From: JAYWAM01 sp043782425
Lineage (GTDB): Bacteria > Pseudomonadota > Gammaproteobacteria > Burkholderiales > Usitatibacteraceae
Direction: 5' to 3'
Assembly: GCA_043782425.1 (NCBI GenBank)
Contig: JAYWAM010000126.1
Location: 1-6,134, forward strand
Length of the DNA stretch: 6,134 nt
The notes beneath the pieces were generated by a model, which saw only the letters and a program-made list of their open reading frames with translations, made no database searches and was not told the origin of the DNA. Position 1 is the first letter of the stretch. Each line of letters opens with the position of its first letter. Made by a program: the position numbers and the translations under genes. Of this stretch, positions 5,450-6,134 are shown piece by piece.

Positions 5450-6134
5450 GAGCCATCGTACTGACGAAAAGCGACGAGCAGTTGTTAAAGCTCGCGGTCG
5501 AAGGGGCATCCAACAAAGCGGCGGCGAAAGCCCTGCGTATTGAGCCGGGTACTGTGCGGGTTTACTACCACAAGCTTTATAAAAAAATCGGCGTTAAAAG
5601 CAAGGTTGGCGCAATGGTGTGGTATTTGCGCTATCGGGAAACCTTGCAACAAGGCGGCAGCTCGCCTGATGCCACACCGGCCCACCCGACGCCCGCCTAT
5701 GCCTTAGGCCATAGCGCAGAATTCGGCGACTATGCGCTCGTCAACGGGCTTTTCACGGTACTGGGCGTCCACAGCCTGTTCCTCGGGCCCAACTCGCGCA
5801 TCTGGGATGTACTGCACGGCCAGCCTAATTACGCTGTGCAGGACGAGGTGCGCAGCCATACGCAAGCGATCTGGGAATTGTTCATCGAAGGTGATTTCGC
5901 GGCCATCGCAGCGCTGCATGGCCGGGCGCTGCCGCAGGCGGCAGATCAAAGCCACATCAACCTGCCGCTGGCGCTAGCGCTGGTATTTGCTGGCAACAGC
6001 AGCAAAGGCGCCCGCCTGGCGGCGCAGCTTGATGCACAGCATGCCTCGGGAAATTTTTCGCAAGCGCTGCTGCGCGCCCTGCAAGATAGCGTAGTGCACA
6101 ACAGCAATGCCGGGCTGGCTTTTCTCACGCAGCT
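5446..6134 (+). CDS. LuxR-type helix-turn-helix protein, 3' end beyond the window
   Basis: At least 229 residues, open to the last base, so partial at its C-terminus. Residues 6-58 form a LuxR/GerE DNA-binding domain: LTKSDEQLLKLAVEG (6-20), SNKAAAKAL (22-30), the recognition region PGTVRVYYHKLYKKIGV (34-50) and the closing helix to ~62. The consensus T36-V37, G49-V50 and G20 are present; the usual 'LTxRE' is LTKSDE. After a Pro/Ala/Ser linker (~70-85) the rest is mainly helical, with leucine/alanine-rich pairs (~136-215) that could be degenerate TPR-like repeats. The DNA-binding domain is at the N-terminus, whereas in most LuxR-family regulators it is C-terminal, and no receiver domain precedes it. 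The ATGA overlap with the phosphodiesterase gene and the internal GGAGG suggest translational coupling and a common pathway. Target genes and ligand are unknown. Confidence 0.85.
   Translation, partial: MRAIVLTKSDEQLLKLAVEGASNKAAAKALRIEPGTVRVYYHKLYKKIGVKSKVGAMVWYLRYRETLQQGGSSPDATPAHPTPAYALGHSAEFGDYALVNGLFTVLGVHSLFLGPNSRIWDVLHGQPNYAVQDEVRSHTQAIWELFIEGDFAAIAALHGRALPQAADQSHINLPLALALVFAGNSSKGARLAAQLDAQHASGNFSQALLRALQDSVVHNSNAGLAFLTQ

Overview
This window looks like chromosomal DNA of a moderately GC-rich proteobacterium. The best guess is a betaproteobacterium (Nitrosomonadales/Gallionellales-like). That guess rests on gene families, codon choice and the style of the intergenic repeats; no marker gene fixes the taxon. 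All confident genes lie on the + strand and fall into three groups separated by palindromic repeats.

Region 1 (1-1347). The window opens inside an inverted pair of REP-like repeats. A two-gene unit follows: a compact XPF/ERCC4-type structure-specific nuclease (catalytic domain plus tandem helix-hairpin-helix) and, 6 bp later, a HIT-family hydrolase with an intact HxHxH motif. The last ~14 codons of the HIT gene and its stop codon lie inside the left arm of a ~165-bp near-palindrome (1302-1466). This element looks like a MITE-type insertion and is flanked by a 7-bp direct repeat.

Region 2 (1534-3153). A single 539-residue soluble protein follows, from a family I recognise only loosely as conserved proteobacterial proteins of unknown function. 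It has a helical N-terminal two-thirds and a beta-rich C-terminal third, and could relate to PilZ-like or c-di-GMP-linked proteins, but this is unproven. About 500 bp with no convincing intact gene follow (3154-3661). That stretch holds a possible gene remnant on the - strand, a run of consecutive hairpins built on the GGTGGATA/TATCCACC type of repeat, and a long inverted repeat followed by eight T's that could serve as a terminator. A promoter-like sequence lies just before the next gene.

Region 3 (3662-6134). A signalling pair: a 595-residue protein with TPR-like repeats and a C-terminal HD-GYP domain (predicted c-di-GMP phosphodiesterase), overlapping by 4 bp (ATGA) a gene for a protein with an N-terminal LuxR-type DNA-binding domain. 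The second gene runs off the window end. The overlap suggests translational coupling and a shared pathway in which c-di-GMP turnover and transcription are linked.

The most unusual points are the nuclease-HIT pair, the HIT C-terminus supplied by a mobile palindrome, the inverted domain order of the LuxR-type protein, and an HDIGM in place of the usual HDIGK in the HD-GYP domain.
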